A stretch of DNA of 26,662 bases from UBA668 sp046076025 (GCA_046076025.1 JBJTRF010000264.1:1-26662), one strand, 5' to 3'; shown: positions 1-8,026, counted from the first letter of the stretch. The notes: a model not told the origin generated them from the letters alone. Numbers and translations are program-made.

Positions 1-23
1 CCATCGAGTCGCCGGCACTGCCG

Positions 24-998
24 GTGGGCCGTCGGTCCGCCCGGGTGCTCGGCGGCCGCGTTGATGCCGGCCTCGCCGTCGAGTGCTGGTACCCGGCCGA
101 CGGTGACTCGTCGGGGCCCCGTGCCGAGTACGAGGTGCTGCCGGGCATCTCGCTGCGCTCCGCCGTTGCGGTCGAGGGGGCGCACGCCGCAGCGGGAGCG
201 TGGCCTGTCGTCGTCTTCTCGCACGGCCGCACTGGCACGAGCATCGCCTACTCGACGCTGTGCGAGGCACTTGCTGCCAGGGGCTGCATCGTGGTCGCGC
301 CGCTGCACGAGGGCGATGCGCTAGGCGACTGGCTCGCCGGCACGCAGGTCGACGACCGCGCCAACGAGTCGAACCGCGTCGCCGACGCCCGTCACGTGAT
401 CGACGCCATCCATGCCGGCCGCCTCGACATGGCGGCACCTGCGGTGGCCGACCTGTCGAGGCTCGTGCTCGCCGGCCATTCCTACGGCGCCTACACCGCG
501 TTCGCACTGGCGTCCTCCGCAGCGGCACTGCCGTCCGCTGACACTGCGGTGCCGCCGAGCGCCGTCATCGGATTCCAGCCGTATACCCGGATGCTCTCCG
601 ACGAGCTGCTCACGGCGGTGTCGTCGCCGATGCTCATCGTCGCCTCCGAGGCCGACCGCACGACGCCGCCCGCCACCGACGCCGACCGTCCGTGGGAGCT
701 CGTGCCCGCAACGCCGTCGTGGCGCCTCGACCTGCTCGGCGCCGGCCACCAGGCAGCGAGTGACACCGCGCTCTATGCGGAACTTGCCGACATGGTGCCC
801 GAGTTGCCCGACATCGTCCGCGCCTACCTTGCGGCATCGGTCGACCAGCTCCCGGCCGGGCGCACCTGGCGCGACCTGATGCGCATTCAGGTGGGCATCG
901 CCTGGGACTTCCTGCAGGCCGCATGGTCAGGGGATTCCACTGCCGGGACCAGTACCGGGGTCGACGGCTCGGCGCGGCTCACCCGCCGAACCGCCTGA
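24..998 (+). CDS. alpha/beta hydrolase (dienelactone / PAF-acetylhydrolase-like), possibly 5'-partial
   Basis: A serine hydrolase of the alpha/beta fold, 324 aa if read from the GTG at 24. The frame stays open to the window edge, so the true start may lie upstream. Seen in the sequence: an early WYPA motif typical of PAF-acetylhydrolase-like and dienelactone hydrolases, an oxyanion-loop motif FSHGRTG (residues 65-71), the nucleophile elbow GHSYGAY with Ser153, a candidate acid Asp211 in ASEADRTTPP, and His242 in GAGHQ. The triad is therefore complete. There is no signal peptide in the part seen, so a cytoplasmic esterase or lipase acting on a small ester is the simplest reading. The substrate cannot be told. 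The next gene is about 130 bp downstream with its own putative promoter. Confidence 0.8.
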   Translation: MGRRSARVLGGRVDAGLAVECWYPADGDSSGPRAEYEVLPGISLRSAVAVEGAHAAAGAWPVVVFSHGRTGTSIAYSTLCEALAARGCIVVAPLHEGDALGDWLAGTQVDDRANESNRVADARHVIDAIHAGRLDMAAPAVADLSRLVLAGHSYGAYTAFALASSAAALPSADTAVPPSAVIGFQPYTRMLSDELLTAVSSPMLIVASEADRTTPPATDADRPWELVPATPSWRLDLLGAGHQAASDTALYAELADMVPELPDIVRAYLAASVDQLPAGRTWRDLMRIQVGIAWDFLQAAWSGDSTAGTSTGVDGSARLTRRTA

Positions 999-1051
999 CC
1001 GGCATCGACCCGACGGCCGAGCACGAGTCCGCCCGTCCGCAGCGGCATCGG

Positions 1052-1057
1052 TACTGT
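1052..1057 (+). promoter_or_regulatory. putative -10 element of the acyl-CoA dehydrogenase gene
   Basis: TACTGT fits the TANNNT form seen before many genes here. It lies about 70 nt before the preferred start at 1128, which leaves room for a short leader carrying the GGGGGA ribosome-binding sequence. No clear -35 element was seen. Confidence 0.35.
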
Positions 1058-1127
1058 CATGGGGGTCGGTTCCCGTCGTTCTGGTGGCGGGACAGCGCAG
1101 CGACGCGAACAGCACACGGGGGATGAG

Positions 1128-2333
1128 ATGGCACTGCTGGAGACGACATCGACGACCGACGAGGAGCGCGTCGTGGCGCTCGTCGACCAACTGCTGCGCG
1201 AGGCGCCGCCGAAGTCGACCTCGGCAGTCGACTTCCTGGGCGCCCAATTCGACCGCGGCCTGGCGTGGGAGCACTTCCCCGAGGGGCACGGCGGTCTCGG
1301 CGTGAACCCGAAGCTGCAGAAGGCGGTCGACGAGCGCCTGTTCGCTGCGGGCGCGCCCAATCCCGTCTACCGCAACCCGATCGGCCACGGCATGTGCGGG
1401 CCCACCGTGGTCGCGTGGGGCAGCGACGAGCAGAAGCGCAAGTACCTGCGTCCGCTCTTCACCGGCGAGGAGATCTGGTGCCAGCTCTTCAGCGAACCGG
1501 GCTCCGGCAGCGACTTCGCCGGCCTGTCGTCGCGCGGCGTCCGTGACGGCGACGAGTGGGTGGTGAACGGCCAGAAGGTCTGGACGACGCTGGCGCACCT
1601 GTCGAGGTGGGGTCTGCTCGTCGTGCGCACCGATCCCGAGGCGGTGAAGCACGCCGGTCTCACGGCATTCGTGGTCGACATGCTCGACCCGACGGTGGAG
1701 GTGCGTCCGCTCCGCCAGATGACGGGCGAGGCCGAGTTCAACGAGGTGTACTTCACCGATACCCGCATTCCCGCAGCCGAGATGCTCGGCACGCCGGGGG
1801 ACGGATGGCGGGTGAGCTTGACGACGCTGATGAACGAGCGCTTCTCCATCGGGGGCGCGATCCCTCAGCGCGGCTCGGGGACGATCGGTCACCTGATGGC
1901 AGCGTGGTCGGCGGCACCCGACTGGCGGCGGGATGCGTCGATGCGCGACCGCGTCACCCGCCTGTGGATCCGCGCCGAGACGCTGCGGCTCACCAACATT
2001 CGAGCGAACCAGATGCGGCGCATGGGAGACCCCGGCCCCGAGGGCAGCATCGGAAAGATGGCCTCGGCGGAACTCAACAAGGCGATCCACGAATGCGTCG
2101 TCGACCTGCTCGGCGCCGACGGCATGCTGTACGGCAGCTTCGCCATGGTTCGGCCCGAGCACGCAATGGAGTACGCCACTCCCCAGAAGGCCTTCCTGCG
2201 CAGCCGCGCCAACTCGATCGAGGGCGGCACCACCGAGGTGATGCGCAACATCCTCGGCGAACGCGTGCTCGGCCTGCCCGGCGACGTGCGCGTCGACCGC
2301 GAGATTCCGTGGAGCAAGGTGCCGCGGAACTGA
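1128..2333 (+). CDS. acyl-CoA dehydrogenase
   Basis: A flavin-dependent dehydrogenase predicted to oxidise an acyl-CoA to the 2-enoyl-CoA, passing electrons to ETF. About 401 aa, normal for the family. Seen: N-terminal helical domain with FPEGHGGLG, the middle FAD-contact signature around QLFSEPGSGSDFAGL followed by VNGQKVWTT, and a C-terminal helical domain ending RANSIEGGTTEVMRNILGE, where the Glu before GG is at the usual catalytic-base position. ATG 1128 is preferred because GGGGGA sits just upstream and the protein then begins like its relatives. An in-frame ATG at 1059 would add 23 Arg/Ser/Gly-rich residues. It resembles the ACAD group found in actinobacterial lipid or steroid catabolism, but no catabolic partner gene is adjacent, so the substrate is unknown. 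Confidence 0.88.
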   Translation: MALLETTSTTDEERVVALVDQLLREAPPKSTSAVDFLGAQFDRGLAWEHFPEGHGGLGVNPKLQKAVDERLFAAGAPNPVYRNPIGHGMCGPTVVAWGSDEQKRKYLRPLFTGEEIWCQLFSEPGSGSDFAGLSSRGVRDGDEWVVNGQKVWTTLAHLSRWGLLVVRTDPEAVKHAGLTAFVVDMLDPTVEVRPLRQMTGEAEFNEVYFTDTRIPAAEMLGTPGDGWRVSLTTLMNERFSIGGAIPQRGSGTIGHLMAAWSAAPDWRRDASMRDRVTRLWIRAETLRLTNIRANQMRRMGDPGPEGSIGKMASAELNKAIHECVVDLLGADGMLYGSFAMVRPEHAMEYATPQKAFLRSRANSIEGGTTEVMRNILGERVLGLPGDVRVDREIPWSKVPRN

Positions 2334-2335
2334 CC

Positions 2336-2354
2336 GGCCGTGCGGCGGACGGCC
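2336..2354. terminator. hairpin between convergent genes
   Basis: Inverted repeat GGCCGT / ACGGCC with a 7-nt loop, just after the acyl-CoA dehydrogenase stop and before the end of the opposing membrane-protein gene. It has no T-tract, so it is only a possible bidirectional terminator. Confidence 0.3.
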
Positions 2355-2361
2355 CGCCCCG

Positions 2362-2766
2362 CTAGCCGTGCAGGAGCACGCCGGTGAACATCGCCGCAAC
2401 GGCGGTCAACGCGCCGAGGGCGCCGCCCAGCGCCAGCGCCAGTCGACTGGAACCCAGCGAGTGCACGGCCACGAACGCGCCGGAGGCGATGCCGAGCGCA
2501 AGGTGGACGAACACGGTCGCGGCAGCATCGCCCGACAGCGTGGTGACGTCGATGTCGAGCAGGTTCCAGATGCCGGTGGCCAGGAGCACCGCACACGACG
2601 GCCACGCCATCCGGGCGAACGCCTGCGCCACCGCTTTCGTCGCGGCGGGCGCATCGCGGCGCAATGTGGGCACGATGCCGGCGAGCGCGAACTGGCCGCC
2701 CACCCAGATGGCTGCAGCGAGAACGTGCAGGAACAGTCGGACAGTGTCGAGCGTGGGAGCGATCAC
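2362..2766 (-). CDS. CopD-like four-helix membrane protein
   Basis: A 134-aa integral membrane protein with about four hydrophobic helices. Helix 1 carries His in HVLAAAIWVGGQF and helix 3 carries His in VFVHLALG. This resembles the CopD / copper-resistance D or DUF2269-type fold, where paired histidines bind haem or copper; the family link comes from pattern, not alignment. It starts with GTG at 2766, preceded six nt away by TAGCCT, so a leaderless transcript is likely. It lies 21 nt downstream of ispH on the same strand and ends with TAG. No copper chaperone or sensor gene is adjacent, so transport of copper is a guess. It could also be a generic haem-binding or assembly membrane protein. 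Confidence 0.65.
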   Translation of the reverse strand: MIAPTLDTVRLFLHVLAAAIWVGGQFALAGIVPTLRRDAPAATKAVAQAFARMAWPSCAVLLATGIWNLLDIDVTTLSGDAAATVFVHLALGIASGAFVAVHSLGSSRLALALGGALGALTAVAAMFTGVLLHG

Positions 2767-2772
2767 GGCGCG

Positions 2773-2778
2773 AGGCTA
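2773..2778 (-). promoter_or_regulatory. -10 element (TAGCCT), leaderless, CopD-like gene
   Basis: TAGCCT on the minus strand, 6 nt before the GTG start at 2766, in the short gap after ispH. Transcription would begin at or next to the start codon. Confidence 0.5.
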
Positions 2779-2787
2779 GGCCGGTGC

Positions 2788-3825
2788 TCAGGGAGCGCCG
2801 AGCGAGCGCAGCACCTCGCTCGCCGCGAGCGACCGATCGTCGAAGGCGGCCGACGCAGCCGGTGAGCCGCCCACCAGTGCCGCTGCCGCCGACCCGATCG
2901 CTGCCTGGAGGTCGCGGAGGTGGCGTGGGGGAGGGAAGTACTCGTCCTCGTCGGTGACGCGCACCACCTCGACACCGTGTTCGGGACCGAGGAACGAGAT
3001 GATCTCGTCGACGAGCTCCTCCGGAGCCGATGCGCCGGCGGTGACGCCGACGGTGCCGGCGAGATCCAGCGGTAGCTCGGCCACGGTGTTGACCCGGTAC
3101 ACCGCCCGGCAGCCCGCTTCGAGGGCGAGCTTCTCGAGCGCCCTGGTGTTCGACGAGTTCGACGACCCGATGACGATGATCGCGTCGCACTGCGGCGCCA
3201 TGGCCATCAGCGCCGACTGGCGGTTCGTGGTGGCGAAGCAGAGGTCGCTGCGTCCCGGCGACCACACGTCCGGATAGCGCTCGCGGACGGCGACGGCGAC
3301 ACCCTCCCAGTCGCGGTGCGACAGGGTGGTCTGCGCGAGCAGCGCCACCGGATCGGCGAAGTCGGGGAGCGCCGCCACCTCGTCGATGCTCTCCACCCGC
3401 GAGATCGCCGCCGGGGCGACGGCCATTGTCCCGACAGCCTCCTCATGCCCCTCGTGCCCGACGTAGACGATGCGGTAGCCCTTGCCTGCGCGCACCTTCA
3501 CCTCGTGGTGCACCTTGGTGACGAGCGGGCACACGGAGTCGACGACGTAACTGCCCCTCGACCGCGCAGCGGTCACCACCTCGGGAGCCGACCCGTGCGC
3601 CGAGAGCATGATGGGCCTGCCCTCGGGAACCTCGGCGATGTCGTCGACGAAGACCACGCCGCGCGCCTCGAAGCGCTGGACGACGATCTTGTTGTGGACG
3701 ATCTCGTGGTAGCAGTACACGGGCGGGTCGAAGGTTCGCACCATCCACGCAAGCGCCTTGATGGCCATCTCGACACCTGCGCAGAAGCCGCGGGGCTCGG
3801 CGAGCAGCACACGGTCGACCGCCAC
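2788..3825 (-). CDS. ispH: 4-hydroxy-3-methylbut-2-enyl diphosphate reductase (IspH/LytB)
   Basis: Last enzyme of the MEP isoprenoid pathway. It reduces HMBPP to IPP and DMAPP with a 4Fe-4S cluster in the cytosol. 345 aa, slightly long for the family. Seen: the three cluster cysteines Cys15 (PRGFCAGV), Cys99 (DSVCPLVTKVH) and Cys196 (DLCFATTNRQ); substrate-site motifs HEIVHN (40-45), LSAHGSAP (74-81), GHEGHEE and SSNSSNT. The last 35-40 residues are an Ala/Ser-rich tail beyond the conserved core. GTG 3825 is chosen because it is 7 nt after a TAGCCT hexamer and places the first cysteine as in homologues. The gene diverges from the DUF512 gene; the two promoters share a perfect inverted repeat. 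Confidence 0.96.
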   Translation of the reverse strand: MAVDRVLLAEPRGFCAGVEMAIKALAWMVRTFDPPVYCYHEIVHNKIVVQRFEARGVVFVDDIAEVPEGRPIMLSAHGSAPEVVTAARSRGSYVVDSVCPLVTKVHHEVKVRAGKGYRIVYVGHEGHEEAVGTMAVAPAAISRVESIDEVAALPDFADPVALLAQTTLSHRDWEGVAVAVRERYPDVWSPGRSDLCFATTNRQSALMAMAPQCDAIIVIGSSNSSNTRALEKLALEAGCRAVYRVNTVAELPLDLAGTVGVTAGASAPEELVDEIISFLGPEHGVEVVRVTDEDEYFPPPRHLRDLQAAIGSAAAALVGGSPAASAAFDDRSLAASEVLRSLGAP

Positions 3826-3831
3826 GACGGC

Positions 3832-3870
3832 GAGGCTACCGGCGGCCCAGCGGCGCCCGCCGGTAGCCTC
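3832..3870. promoter_or_regulatory. symmetric divergent promoter region (14-bp inverted repeat)
   Basis: GAGGCTACCGGCGG at 3832-3845 is exactly mirrored by CCGCCGGTAGCCTC at 3857-3870, with an 11-bp spacer. Each arm contains a TAGCCT hexamer (3833-3838 on the minus strand, 3864-3869 on the plus strand), and each hexamer is 7 nt from a start codon (ispH GTG 3825; DUF512 ATG 3877). The simplest reading is two face-away leaderless promoters with identical -10 regions. The dyad may also be a regulator site. Confidence 0.6.
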
Positions 3871-3876
3871 AGCACA

Positions 3877-5307
3877 ATGGCACTGCCGGTGGTCGCGTCC
3901 GTGCTCCCCGGCTCGCCGGCGGAGGCCGCAGGACTCGCGGTCGGCGACCAGGTCACCTCGATCAACGGCATGACGCCGCGCGACGTCATCGAGTGGCGCA
4001 TGGCAGCCGATGAGGCCGACGTGATGCTTGAGGTTCGCCGCGGCGGACTCGACACCGAGGTGCACGTCGTGAAGCGGGCGGGCGAGCCCCTCGGAGCGGA
4101 GGTCTCGAGCGCGCTCTTCGACAGGGTGCGCACCTGCGACAACCACTGCGAGTTCTGCTTCATCTACCAGCTGCCGAAGGGCCTCCGGAAGAGCCTCTAC
4201 CTGAAGGATGACGACTACCGGCTGAGCTTCCTCTACGGGAACTTCACGACGCTCACCAGGTTCACCGAGGCCGATCTCGAGCGGGTGGTGTCCGAGCGGC
4301 TGTCGCCCATCAACGTGAGCATCCACGCGGTCGAGCCCGGCGTCCGCTCGGCGATGCTGCGTAACCCGCGCGGCGGAATGAGCCTGCGGTGGCTGCGCCA
4401 GTTGCTCGACCACGGCATCGCCATCCGCGGGCAGATCGTGCTGTGCCCTGGCGTCAACGACGGCATCGTGCTCGAGCGGACCCTCGCCGGCATTCTCGAC
4501 GAGTACCCCGACCTTCAGTCGCTTGCCGTGGTGCCGCTGGGCATCAGCCGGTTCAACCCAGAGTCGTCGATGCGCGCCCACACCGTCGATGAGGCGACGG
4601 CGGTGCTCGATGCGGTCCACCGTTGGCAGGGCGTCTATCGCCGCATTCTCGGTCGCCGGCTCGTGTTCGCAGCCGACGAGTACTACCTGATGTGCGGCCA
4701 GCCGTTTCCGCCCACCGAGTGCTACGACGACTTCGATCTCCACGAGGACGGCGTCGGCATGGCCCGCACCTTTGAGCGCGAATGGCACGGGACGGCCGAC
4801 GATGCGGCGGGAACACGGGCTGGGTTCTTCGCATGGGTCGACGGCGCGCCGCCCGAGGGATACCGGGCACCGCGCAACCCTGCCGGCGACACCGCCCTGC
4901 AGGCGTCGCGTGACGGCAACGTGGCACCCGTGGCCATCGTGCCGCGACGAGATGCACCCGTGGGGATCCTCACGGGTGAGTACGGTGCGCGGGTGCTTGC
5001 CCCGCTCGTCCGCGAGCTCGGCCGACCCGACGTCAGGATCATCCCGGTGCGCAACGACTTCTTCGGCGGCAACACGGCCGTCACCGGGCTGATGGTGGGA
5101 GCCGACCTGTCTCGAGCGCTCGCTGCCGAGCCGCATGGGCATCGCTACCTGCTGCCCGACGTGTGCCTCAGCGAGGGACGCTTCCTCGACGGGACCACGC
5201 CCGCCGAACTGCCGCGTCGTGTCGAGGTCGTGCCCACCGACGGCAGGGCGCTGCGCGCAGCGCTCGAGCCTGTCGGTGCCGGCTGTGCCGAGGTGCAGCG
5301 ACCGTGA
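3877..5307 (+). CDS. DUF512 protein: PDZ + radical-SAM-like iron-sulfur protein
   Basis: 476 aa. Residues about 5-65 form a PDZ-like domain (VLPGSPAEAAGLAVGDQVTSING). Next comes an iron-sulfur motif with Cys87, Cys91 and Cys94 (CDNHCEFC, CX3CX2C), as in radical SAM proteins, inside FDRVRTCDNHCEFCFIYQLPKG. A TIM-barrel-like region follows, and the C-terminal half is the DUF512 domain (GILTGEYGARVL, NDFFGGNTAVTGLM, LLPDVCLSEG). The family is conserved in clostridia, cyanobacteria and actinobacteria and is often next to der, as here; its reaction is not established to my knowledge. Start ATG 3877 follows TAGCCT by 7 nt. The stop overlaps the der start by GTGA, so the two are translationally coupled. 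A role linked to ribosome biogenesis or RNA modification is inference from this pairing. Confidence 0.92.
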   Translation: MALPVVASVLPGSPAEAAGLAVGDQVTSINGMTPRDVIEWRMAADEADVMLEVRRGGLDTEVHVVKRAGEPLGAEVSSALFDRVRTCDNHCEFCFIYQLPKGLRKSLYLKDDDYRLSFLYGNFTTLTRFTEADLERVVSERLSPINVSIHAVEPGVRSAMLRNPRGGMSLRWLRQLLDHGIAIRGQIVLCPGVNDGIVLERTLAGILDEYPDLQSLAVVPLGISRFNPESSMRAHTVDEATAVLDAVHRWQGVYRRILGRRLVFAADEYYLMCGQPFPPTECYDDFDLHEDGVGMARTFEREWHGTADDAAGTRAGFFAWVDGAPPEGYRAPRNPAGDTALQASRDGNVAPVAIVPRRDAPVGILTGEYGARVLAPLVRELGRPDVRIIPVRNDFFGGNTAVTGLMVGADLSRALAAEPHGHRYLLPDVCLSEGRFLDGTTPAELPRRVEVVPTDGRALRAALEPVGAGCAEVQRP

Positions 5308-6668
5308 GTCACGACTCGCTCCCGAGCGTGGTCGTGGTCGGCCGCCCCAACGTGGGAAAGAGCACGCTCTTCAACCGGATCGTCGGCGAGCAGGCGGCCA
5401 TCGTCGAGGACCGGCCGGGCGTCACCCGCGATCGGAAGGCACTCGAGGCCGAGTGGCTCGGCAGCAGGTTCCTGATCGTCGATACCGGCGGCTGGCTGCC
5501 CGGTGGCTCCGAGCTCGACGAGAAGGTCAGCCGGCAGGTCGAGGCCGCAGTGCGCGACGCCGACGTCGTGCTGTTCGTGGTGGATGCGTCGATCGGGCTC
5601 ACCGACGACGACGAGGCGGTGGCACAGTGGCTGCGCAAGGCGCGCGTGCCGGTGCTCCTCGTCGCCAACAAGGCCGACAACGACCGGCGCGAGAACGACC
5701 GATGGGAGTTCATGGCGCTCGGACTCGGCGAGCCGGTGCCGGTGAGCGCGCTGCATGGACGCCGCGCCGGCGACCTGCTCGACGAGGTGATCGCGCGGCT
5801 GCCGCAGTCCGACGAGCACGACGGCCACGCTGCGCCGACCGACGAAGTCGAAGACGACGACGAGCAGGCGGCGCCGCTGTGGAGTCCCGACGACGAGCCG
5901 CCGCGCGTCGCCATCGTGGGCCGCCCGAATGTCGGCAAGAGCACGCTGTTCAACCGGCTCGTCGGCGAGGACCGCTCGGTGGTTCACGACATGGCCGGCA
6001 CCACCCGCGACGCCATCGACACGCTCGTCCAGACCCCCGACGGCCCGATCGTGTTCGTCGACACGGCAGGGATGCGCCGGCGCAGCAGGATTGACGACTC
6101 TGCCGAGTACTACAGCATGGTGCGCGCGCTGCGGGCGATCGATGATGCCGACATCGCGCTGCTCGTCATCGATGCCACCGAGGGCGTGACGAGCCAGGAT
6201 CAGCGGCTCGCCGAGCGCGTCGACGCATCCGGCTGCCCCATCGTGGTGATGCTCAACAAGTGGGAGCTCGTCGACGATGCCGACGACCGAGCATCGGTGA
6301 CGGCAGATCTCGAGCGCAAGCTCCACTTCGTCGGCGACGCGCCGGTGCTGAAGATCTCGGCGCTCACCGGCAAGGGCGTGCACAAGCTCCGGCCCCTGCT
6401 GCAGGAAGCGATCGAGCAGTACCGGCGTCGCGTGCCCACACGCGACGTCAACCGCGTCATCTCCGACGCGCAGCAGCGCCAGCCAGCTGGCCACGGGCTG
6501 CGCGTGCTGTACGCGCTGCAGGGCGCCACCGATCCGCCGACGTTCACCCTCTTCGTCAACCGCGAGCTCCCTGCCACGTACCTGCGCTACCTCGAGCGCA
6601 GCATCCGCGAGGCCTTCGGCCTCGGCGCCACGCCCATCAAGCTGCGTGTCAGGAAGCGGAGCGAGTGA
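5304..6668 (+). CDS. der: ribosome biogenesis GTPase Der (EngA)
   Basis: Double-GTPase that acts in maturation of the 50S subunit in the cytoplasm. 454 aa. G domain 1: P-loop GRPNVGKS (13-20), DTGGW (60-64), NKAD (122-125). An acidic linker (about 168-198, rich in Asp/Glu) follows. G domain 2: P-loop GRPNVGKS (206-213), DTAGM (253-257), NKWE (318-321). The C-terminal KH-like domain occupies about 360-450, with GATPIKLRVRKRSE at the end. All nucleotide-binding motifs are intact. The GTG at 5304 overlaps the upstream TGA, and no better start lies downstream, since the P-loop begins within 13 residues. The gene is cotranscribed with the DUF512 gene and followed 1 nt later by a small zinc-ribbon gene. 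Confidence 0.97.
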   Translation: MSHDSLPSVVVVGRPNVGKSTLFNRIVGEQAAIVEDRPGVTRDRKALEAEWLGSRFLIVDTGGWLPGGSELDEKVSRQVEAAVRDADVVLFVVDASIGLTDDDEAVAQWLRKARVPVLLVANKADNDRRENDRWEFMALGLGEPVPVSALHGRRAGDLLDEVIARLPQSDEHDGHAAPTDEVEDDDEQAAPLWSPDDEPPRVAIVGRPNVGKSTLFNRLVGEDRSVVHDMAGTTRDAIDTLVQTPDGPIVFVDTAGMRRRSRIDDSAEYYSMVRALRAIDDADIALLVIDATEGVTSQDQRLAERVDASGCPIVVMLNKWELVDDADDRASVTADLERKLHFVGDAPVLKISALTGKGVHKLRPLLQEAIEQYRRRVPTRDVNRVISDAQQRQPAGHGLRVLYALQGATDPPTFTLFVNRELPATYLRYLERSIREAFGLGATPIKLRVRKRSE

Positions 6669-6669
6669 C

Positions 6670-6930
6670 ATGCCGTGGTGCGAGGACTGCGCCCGCTACT
6701 TCGCGCCCTCGGCGATCCGCGCTGACGGCAGCTGTCCGTCGTGCGGCATGTCGCTCGAGTCGCAGCGTCCCGCCGAGCGCGTCACCGGCAGGTCGCTCGA
6801 CCTGCGGCGGCTGGCGGCGGGGGCCGATGGCGACCGCGCCAGCACCTCGGCGCCGTGGCACTTCAAGCTGCTGGTCGCCATGCTGGTGGCGTACCTCGCA
6901 TGGAGGGTGATCGCCCTGTTCACGGGCTAG
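6670..6930 (+). CDS. small zinc-ribbon protein with C-terminal membrane anchor
   Basis: 86 aa. Cys4-X2-Cys7 and Cys22-X2-Cys25 make a minimal zinc ribbon. A polar linker follows, then a single hydrophobic helix (about 67-84, FKLLVAMLVAYLAWRVIALF) near the C-terminus, so this is a tail-anchored protein with the ribbon in the cytoplasm. It starts 1 nt after the der stop and belongs to the DUF512-der operon. Its function is not known. The position suggests a link to Der or membrane-associated ribosome assembly, but that is inference. The TAG stop overlaps the probable -10 element of the downstream tRNA gene. Confidence 0.8.
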   Translation: MPWCEDCARYFAPSAIRADGSCPSCGMSLESQRPAERVTGRSLDLRRLAAGADGDRASTSAPWHFKLLVAMLVAYLAWRVIALFTG

Positions 6931-6933
6931 CAT
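6928..6933 (+). promoter_or_regulatory. putative -10 element of tRNA-Pro
   Basis: TAGCAT, 14 nt before the mature 5' end of the tRNA. It overlaps the stop codon of the small zinc-ribbon gene. No clear -35 was recognised. Confidence 0.4.
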
Positions 6934-6947
6934 CGGCGGCCGGTCGA

Positions 6948-7025
6948 CGGGCTGTGGCGCAGCTTGGTTAGCGCGCTTGTCTGGGGGACAAGAGGTCGTG
7001 GGTTCGAATCCCGCCAGCCCGACCA
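6948..7025 (+). tRNA. tRNA-Pro (anticodon GGG)
   Basis: Full cloverleaf by eye: acceptor CGGGCTG (6948-6954) pairs with CAGCCCG (7015-7021). The D-stem is GCGC/GCGC, the anticodon stem CTTGT/ACAAG encloses loop CTGGGGG with anticodon GGG at 6983-6985, and the T-arm is GTGGG-TTCGAAT-CCCGC. Discriminator A at 7022 is followed by an encoded CCA (7023-7025). It reads CCC/CCU proline codons. Confidence 0.95.
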
Positions 7026-7113
7026 CACTGCGTGGCAGCGTTTGTCGCTCACACTGCGGTGGCCGCCGCCGAAGTACCCGGAGGGCGCCCTAGCGGCTCG
7101 CGCGGTGCACGGG

Positions 7114-7119
7114 TAGTCT
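7114..7119 (+). promoter_or_regulatory. -10 element (TAGTCT), leaderless, MIDAS-like lipoprotein gene
   Basis: TAGTCT is 6 nt before GTG 7126 and supports that start. It would begin transcription of the three-gene cassette. Confidence 0.5.
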
Positions 7120-7125
7120 CGTCGG

Positions 7126-7953
7126 GTGCATTTCCGCCCCACCCACCTCGCTCGGCGCGCGTCTTGTGCAGCCGACTCGGGCGCGCGGCGTCCAGTTGCG
7201 GCGTCCTGGGCGGTGTTCCTGACGGTAGCGGCACCCCTCATCGCCGCCTGCTCGGCGGTCGGCGGCGAGGCCAGCGAGTACAACTTCGCCTGCGACGCAG
7301 CGCCGCCGGTGCAGCTGTCCCTGATCGACATCTCGACCAGCGGGCGCGACATCGACATCCTCGGCGAGCGCCTGAACGCGGTGCAGGTCGATGCCGAGCG
7401 GGTCGCCGACTGCGACGGCGAGATCACCATCGTGGCCTGGGGCGGTTCGGCCTCGACCTCGGAAGTGCTGTTCCAGGGCCAGATCAGGGTGGTCGGCGCC
7501 AGCGAGATCGGCCGCGACCGCAAGATCCCGGCCGCCGTCGAGGCAGTGATGGAGGAAGTCCGCCGGAGCCTCAACTCCGTGCTCACCTCGCGTGCGTCGG
7601 GCGGCCACGACCTTCTCGCCGCCTTCTCGATCGTGTCCGACTTCGTCCGCGCCAGCGGGGGTGGCGACACCAATGTCTCGGTCAGCATCTACGCCGATGG
7701 CGTGTCCACCGAGGGCTCGGCCGACATCAACCGCCCGGGGCTCAGCGAGGCCCGCATCGAGGATTTGATCGCCGAGCAGACCATGCCCGACCTCAGTGGC
7801 GTGCCGGTGTCGATGTTCGGCGTCGGCCGCCTCGGCGGCACGGACAAGCCTCCCCAGCAGGTGGTCGACCTCACCCAGGTGTACGCCCAGCTGCTGTGCG
7901 AGGCCACCGGGGCGGAATGCCGCACATTCTCCAGTACATTTTCGGCAGATTGA
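7126..7953 (+). CDS. putative lipoprotein with a VWA/MIDAS-like domain
   Basis: 275 aa, no family recognised with certainty. The N-terminus is basic, followed by a hydrophobic stretch ending in lipobox I-A-A-C with Cys42 as the lipidation site, so the mature protein should sit on the outer face of the membrane. A strand then carries LSLIDISTSGR: Asp68-X-Ser70-X-Ser72 matches the DxSxS metal-binding (MIDAS) signature of von Willebrand A domains. GGHDLLAAF (159-167) and IYADG (Asp191) occupy the places of the usual Thr loop and Asp-Gly. The Thr itself is not obvious. Two late cysteines (in LLCEATGAEC) may form a disulfide. It is the first gene of a cassette with a four-TM protein and an OmpA-domain protein. 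A metal-dependent protein-protein contact at the cell surface is a reasonable inference. Confidence 0.7.
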   Translation: MHFRPTHLARRASCAADSGARRPVAASWAVFLTVAAPLIAACSAVGGEASEYNFACDAAPPVQLSLIDISTSGRDIDILGERLNAVQVDAERVADCDGEITIVAWGGSASTSEVLFQGQIRVVGASEIGRDRKIPAAVEAVMEEVRRSLNSVLTSRASGGHDLLAAFSIVSDFVRASGGGDTNVSVSIYADGVSTEGSADINRPGLSEARIEDLIAEQTMPDLSGVPVSMFGVGRLGGTDKPPQQVVDLTQVYAQLLCEATGAECRTFSSTFSAD

Positions 7954-8026
7954 GTCCTGGGGACCACGACCGAATCACCTTCAATTCCGCCAGGAACTGC
8001 CCAACCGACCGAGGCCGGGAGACACA

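Noticed and set aside
927..2399. Long minus-strand open frame opposite the acyl-CoA dehydrogenase.
   Set aside because: No recognisable domain; the plus strand carries all acyl-CoA dehydrogenase motifs.
5145..6671. Long minus-strand open frame opposite der.
   Set aside because: Antisense shadow of a well-supported gene, with His/Arg/Val-rich low-complexity translation.
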